Shown here piece after piece: positions 7,019 through 9,495 of a DNA stretch of 9,495 bases. Source of the DNA: Desulfobacteraceae bacterium (GTDB lineage Bacteria > Desulfobacterota > DSM-4660 > Desulfatiglandales > Desulfatiglandaceae); contig JAUVRS010000075.1 in NCBI GenBank assembly GCA_030597505.1, positions 1-9,495 on the forward strand, given 5' to 3'. The notes beneath the pieces were generated by a model. The model made no database searches, was not told the origin of the DNA, and saw only the letters and a list, made by a program, of their open reading frames with translations. Each line of letters begins with the position of its first letter. Within the stretch, counting starts at the first letter, position 1. Position numbers and translations under genes: made by a program.

Positions 7019-7088
7019 GATTTTCTAAACACCCTGATGGCGCCCAAATAACACCACGAATACCCTATTGGATGTTCCCTATATGATA

Positions 7089-7115
7089 TTGACAACCCCT
7101 GTGGAATCATATAAC
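7089..7115 (+). promoter_or_regulatory. Candidate sigma-70-type promoter before the molybdenum hydroxylase genes
   Basis: TTGACA at 7089-7094 is a perfect -35 hexamer. TATAAC at 7110-7115 is a plausible -10, but the spacer is 15 bp, shorter than the usual 16-18. Initiation would fall near 7122, giving a leader of about 85 bases before the ATG at 7207. The 188-bp gap after the transporter gene is consistent with an independent promoter here. Confidence 0.35.
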
Positions 7116-7128
7116 AACAACGTCGCCT

Positions 7129-7199
7129 GACCGTTTTTTCGGTCTACCTTTTTGGCTATGATCTACAATTCATAATCGTCCTATTTGGTTCCAAAAAGG
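7129..7199 (+). promoter_or_regulatory. Leader with a small hairpin and an inverted repeat over the ribosome-binding site
   Basis: GACCG at 7129-7133 and CGGTC at 7140-7144 can form a 5-bp stem around a T6 loop. Directly after it, CCTTTTTGG at 7147-7155 is the perfect 9-base complement of CCAAAAAGG at 7191-7199. The right arm takes in the AAGG of the ribosome-binding site (AAGGGA at 7196-7201) of the FAD-subunit gene, so pairing would hide that site. This could be a translational switch or protein-binding site. No known riboswitch consensus was recognised. Confidence 0.3.
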
Positions 7200-7206
7200 G
7201 ATAGAT

Positions 7207-8202
7207 ATGATCCTTCCCAAGTTCAGACACATACGCCCCCGGTCCATAGAAGAGGCTGTTCAACTCCTTGCGGAATACGGTCCTGAGACCCGGCTATGTG
7301 CAGGAGGGACTGACCTTTTTCCCCGCATGAAATACGGACTGATTCGTCCTGAGGCAGTAATCAGCCTGAAGGGGATCCCGGTAAAAACCCCAAAGGTGGC
7401 CCCCGGAGGTGAATTGCATCTGGATGCCCTTATGTCTCTGGCAGAGGTGGCCCGTTCACCCCTGGTGATGAAACAGGCTCCTATCTTGGCAGAGGCTGCC
7501 TTTAATGTGGGTTCCAACCAGATCCGGCAGATGGCGACCCTGGGCGGAAACCTTTGTCTGGAACCCCGTTGCTCATTCTACAACCAGAGCCATACCTTCC
7601 AATTTGTGGATCCGTGTTTTAAGCGCAATGGGGATCAATGTTATCTTCTTCCCAAGGGAAAAAAATGTTGTGCCGTGTTCTGCGGGGACACCGCCTCGGC
7701 CTTGATCTCGCTGGGGGCACTTGTCAATATCGCCGGCCCTCAGGGGAATCGGGAGTTGTCCGTTGAAGATCTTTACACAGGTGACCCTCTTAGGCCAATC
7801 GATATTTCCGAAAAAGAAATCCTGACAGACATACACCTCCCTGTTTATCCTTTATCCCGGGGGAGTAGCTTTGGCAGATTTTCTTTGCGCGGAGGAGTGG
7901 AGTTTGCAGCCCTGAATGTGGCAGTTACGCTGGATATGGGGGAAGACAAGACTTCCTGTCTTAAGGCGCGTATTGCCGTGGGGGCCGTGAGGAGCGCTCC
8001 CGTGCGGATGATCGGTGCCGAAGCGGCCATGGCGGGAAACCGTCTGTCAAAGGAACGTATAGAGGAGGCTGCCCACCTGGCCGCCGCTGAGGCACACCCG
8101 TTTCCGCATCATGGATATACAGCCCCATACCTGCGAGAGTGTTTGAAAGTGGAAACGCGGCGCGCCATTTTGCTGGCAAAAAAACGGGTTGACGGGATCT
8201 GA
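7207..8202 (+). CDS. hcrB: FAD/[4Fe-4S] subunit of a 4-hydroxybenzoyl-CoA reductase-like enzyme
   Basis: This 331-residue FAD-binding (CO dehydrogenase medium-chain) subunit of a molybdenum hydroxylase has the flavin-binding segments CAGGTDLFPRMKYG at 31-44 and ATLGGNLC at 110-117. Between about 118 and 156 it carries the extra cysteine loop that distinguishes 4-hydroxybenzoyl-CoA reductase from xanthine dehydrogenases: Cys122, Cys137, Cys145 and Cys154 (or 155). The spacing of 15, 8 and 9 is nearly that of the Thauera aromatica ligands as I recall them (122, 138, 146, 155). The extra [4Fe-4S] cluster takes part in delivering low-potential electrons from ferredoxin towards the molybdenum centre, for reductive removal of the para-hydroxyl of 4-hydroxybenzoyl-CoA to give benzoyl-CoA. 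The start has AAGGGA five bases upstream. The [2Fe-2S] and molybdenum subunit genes follow on the same strand. Subunit type is confident; the exact substrate is inferred and could be a related aryl-CoA. Confidence 0.88.
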   Translation: MILPKFRHIRPRSIEEAVQLLAEYGPETRLCAGGTDLFPRMKYGLIRPEAVISLKGIPVKTPKVAPGGELHLDALMSLAEVARSPLVMKQAPILAEAAFNVGSNQIRQMATLGGNLCLEPRCSFYNQSHTFQFVDPCFKRNGDQCYLLPKGKKCCAVFCGDTASALISLGALVNIAGPQGNRELSVEDLYTGDPLRPIDISEKEILTDIHLPVYPLSRGSSFGRFSLRGGVEFAALNVAVTLDMGEDKTSCLKARIAVGAVRSAPVRMIGAEAAMAGNRLSKERIEEAAHLAAAEAHPFPHHGYTAPYLRECLKVETRRAILLAKKRVDGI

Positions 8203-8294
8203 AATTTCAAATGAGAAAATCGGATATCTCCAGATTTAAGTCTGTTTGATTGTGACACTGACAAATAGTCAACCGCGACCTGAGGAGAACTTTT
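8203..8294 (+). other. 92-bp gap between the FAD and [2Fe-2S] subunit genes
   Basis: A perfect 10-bp palindrome, TGAAATTTCA (8200-8209), overlaps the stop of the FAD-subunit gene. No terminator, promoter or credible small gene was found in the rest. The gap is unusually wide for subunits of one enzyme, but the ribosome-binding site of the next gene is strong. Confidence 0.4.
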
Positions 8295-8816
8295 GTGAAA
8301 CAGCTTGTTGAACTTATGGTAAACAACGAATCTTATGAACTTGCGGTGGAACCACAGACCACATTGCTGGAAGTCCTCCGAAATGACCTGGGACTTACGG
8401 GCACCAAGGAGGCCTGCGGCACCGGTGAGTGCGGTTCATGTACGGTTTTGATTGATGGGAGACCCATGCTTTCGTGTCTGACCCTGGCTCTGGACTGCTC
8501 ACAACGAGACATAGTGACCATAGAGGGACTGGCAGAAGGGGAACGGATGAGCCCCGTTCAACAGGCATTTCAAGACTGTGGGGCAATCCAGTGCGGATTC
8601 TGCACCCCCGGGATGATATTGTCTGCCACGGCCCTGTTGGAAGAAACCCCGCGACCCACGGAAGAGCAGATAAAAAAGGCCCTCGAGGGGAACCTTTGTC
8701 GTTGTACCGGTTATAACAAAATTATTGAGGCGGTAAAAAAGGCATCCGGTCAAATTGCACCCGATCAAATTATACCCGATAAGATTATATCAGAGCAGGA
8801 GCAAGAGAGCCAATAA
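8295..8816 (+). CDS. hcrC: [2Fe-2S] subunit of a 4-hydroxybenzoyl-CoA reductase-like enzyme
   Basis: This 173-residue small subunit of the molybdenum hydroxylase family carries two [2Fe-2S] clusters that pass electrons between the flavin/[4Fe-4S] subunit and the molybdenum cofactor. The N-terminal plant-ferredoxin-like cluster uses Cys41, Cys46, Cys49 and Cys61. The C-terminal cluster uses Cys100, Cys103, Cys135 and Cys137 within QCGFCTPGM and NLCRCTGY. Length is close to the usual 150-165 residues plus an extra C-terminal tail from about residue 151. That tail has a five-residue repeat (QIAPD, QIIPD, KIISE) encoded by 15-bp repeats. The start is GTG at 8295, with AGGAG at 8283-8287 seven bases upstream. 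The stop overlaps the ATG of the next subunit by one base (TAATG). The protein lacks a signal peptide, consistent with a cytoplasmic enzyme. Naming follows the FAD subunit beside it; alone it would only be a generic family member. Confidence 0.88.
   Translation: MKQLVELMVNNESYELAVEPQTTLLEVLRNDLGLTGTKEACGTGECGSCTVLIDGRPMLSCLTLALDCSQRDIVTIEGLAEGERMSPVQQAFQDCGAIQCGFCTPGMILSATALLEETPRPTEEQIKKALEGNLCRCTGYNKIIEAVKKASGQIAPDQIIPDKIISEQEQESQ
8751..8795 (+). repeat. 15-bp tandem repeat in the C-terminal tail of the [2Fe-2S] subunit gene
   Basis: Three in-frame 15-bp units lie at 8751-8765, 8766-8780 and 8781-8795. The first two (CAAATTGCACCCGAT and CAAATTATACCCGAT) agree at 13 of 15 positions; the third is diverged (AAGATTATATCAGAG). 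They encode residues 153-167, beyond the conserved fold, and probably arose by slippage. Confidence 0.65.
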
Positions 8817-9495
8817 TGGGAGAAACGCTGGATTATATCGGTAAACGGGTCGCCCGAAAAGACGGGCCGGCAAAGGCAACGGGGCGTGCCAAATATACAA
8901 CGGACATACAACTCCCGGGTATGCTGGTGGGCCGTATCTTGAGAAGCCCGCTCGCCCATGCCCGAATCCTCAATATTGATATATCCAGGGCCCTCGGGGT
9001 AAAGGGTGTAAAGGCAATCGTGACTGCCAAAGACGTCCCGGGGGGAAAACACGGGTTTGTGGAGACGCCACGATATCCACCGGATCAATACCCCCTTTCA
9101 ACCGACAGGGTACGTTTTGTGGGTGAGGAAATAGCCGCCGTGGCAGCCGTGGACCCTTATGCGGCCCAAGAGGCCCTGGAATTGATTCAGGTGGAATATG
9201 AGCCGCTGCCGGCAGTCTTTGACCCTGAGGAGGCCATGAAACCGGGTGCCCCCGAGATCCATCCCACCCACCCCAAGGTCCATGAACCTTACGCCAATGT
9301 GGGTGGAAAAACCGAGACAGAATGGGGGGATGTGGAGACCGGATTTTCACGGTCATACTACGTGCGTGAGGACCGGTTTGAGAGTCATCTGAGGACCCAC
9401 GGGTATTTGGAACCCCAGATTACAGTAGCCAGCTTTGAACCGGGCGGCAAACTCAATGTCTGGACATCTTCTCAGGGGCCATTTCTAAAACGGGC
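8816..9495 (+). CDS. hcrA: Molybdenum-cofactor subunit of a 4-hydroxybenzoyl-CoA reductase-like enzyme, N-terminal part
   Basis: The ORF opens at the ATG at 8816, sharing its A with the previous stop, and remains open to the right edge: 226 residues of a family that usually has about 750-800. It is the large catalytic subunit of a xanthine-dehydrogenase-family molybdenum hydroxylase. Visible family features are YIGKRVARKDGPAKATGRAKYT near 7-28, the LRSPLAHARI segment at 42-51, and RVRFVGEEIAAVAA at 97-110 of the N-terminal a/b-hammerhead domain. The beginning of the cofactor-binding domain follows (LEPQ near 198-201, WTSSQGPF near 216-223). The molybdenum ligand environment and active-site residues lie beyond the window, so catalytic competence and substrate class cannot be judged here. 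No strong ribosome-binding site precedes it; translation is probably coupled to the [2Fe-2S] subunit. With the two genes before it, it completes the FAD, FeS, Mo subunit set. Confidence 0.9.
   Translation, partial: MGETLDYIGKRVARKDGPAKATGRAKYTTDIQLPGMLVGRILRSPLAHARILNIDISRALGVKGVKAIVTAKDVPGGKHGFVETPRYPPDQYPLSTDRVRFVGEEIAAVAAVDPYAAQEALELIQVEYEPLPAVFDPEEAMKPGAPEIHPTHPKVHEPYANVGGKTETEWGDVETGFSRSYYVREDRFESHLRTHGYLEPQITVASFEPGGKLNVWTSSQGPFLKR

Noticed and set aside
5818..7086. A 422-codon plus-strand frame overlapping the transporter gene
   Set aside because: Its translation is rich in Arg, Gly and Cys without membrane helices or motifs, while the alternative frame gives a textbook MFS protein.
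7116..7206. A molybdenum-cofactor riboswitch in the leader of the FAD subunit gene
   Set aside because: The leader after the best promoter candidate is only about 85 bases, shorter than that motif as I recall it, and I could not trace its conserved core; only the simple inverted repeat is reported.

Overview
The window looks like chromosomal DNA from an anaerobic Desulfobacterota-type (deltaproteobacterial) organism. This is inferred from the gene content, not from any marker gene: a subunit set resembling 4-hydroxybenzoyl-CoA reductase, a stand-alone ADP-forming acyl-CoA synthetase alpha subunit, a Tat-exported DUF362-like protein, and an SPFH/zinc-ribbon pair. No rRNA, tRNA, CRISPR array, insertion sequence or phage gene was seen.

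Left block, minus strand, about 1-3026. Reading leftwards there is a six-helix potassium channel (3026-2358), a possible 36-codon ORF (2231-2121), an acyl-CoA synthetase alpha subunit (2101-725), and the first 219 codons of a Tat-exported DUF362-like protein that runs off the left edge. Spacing between the last three is short enough for one transcript. An 18-bp inverted repeat brackets the small ORF.

Middle block, plus strand, 3324-5694. An SPFH-domain protein with three C-terminal zinc ribbons is followed, one base after its stop, by a protein with two zinc ribbons that appears to be an internal tandem duplication. The SPFH protein resembles Bacillus YdjI. The pair may form a membrane-associated scaffold, and it is divergent from the potassium channel across a 297-bp region that carries short direct repeats.

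Right block, plus strand, about 5795-9495. A 12-helix MFS transporter is followed by the FAD/[4Fe-4S] subunit, the [2Fe-2S] subunit and the truncated molybdenum subunit of a molybdenum hydroxylase. The FAD subunit has the four-cysteine insert characteristic of 4-hydroxybenzoyl-CoA reductase. The simplest reading is uptake of an aromatic acid and reductive removal of a para-hydroxyl group from its CoA thioester, feeding the anaerobic benzoyl-CoA route. The actual substrate is not shown by the sequence.
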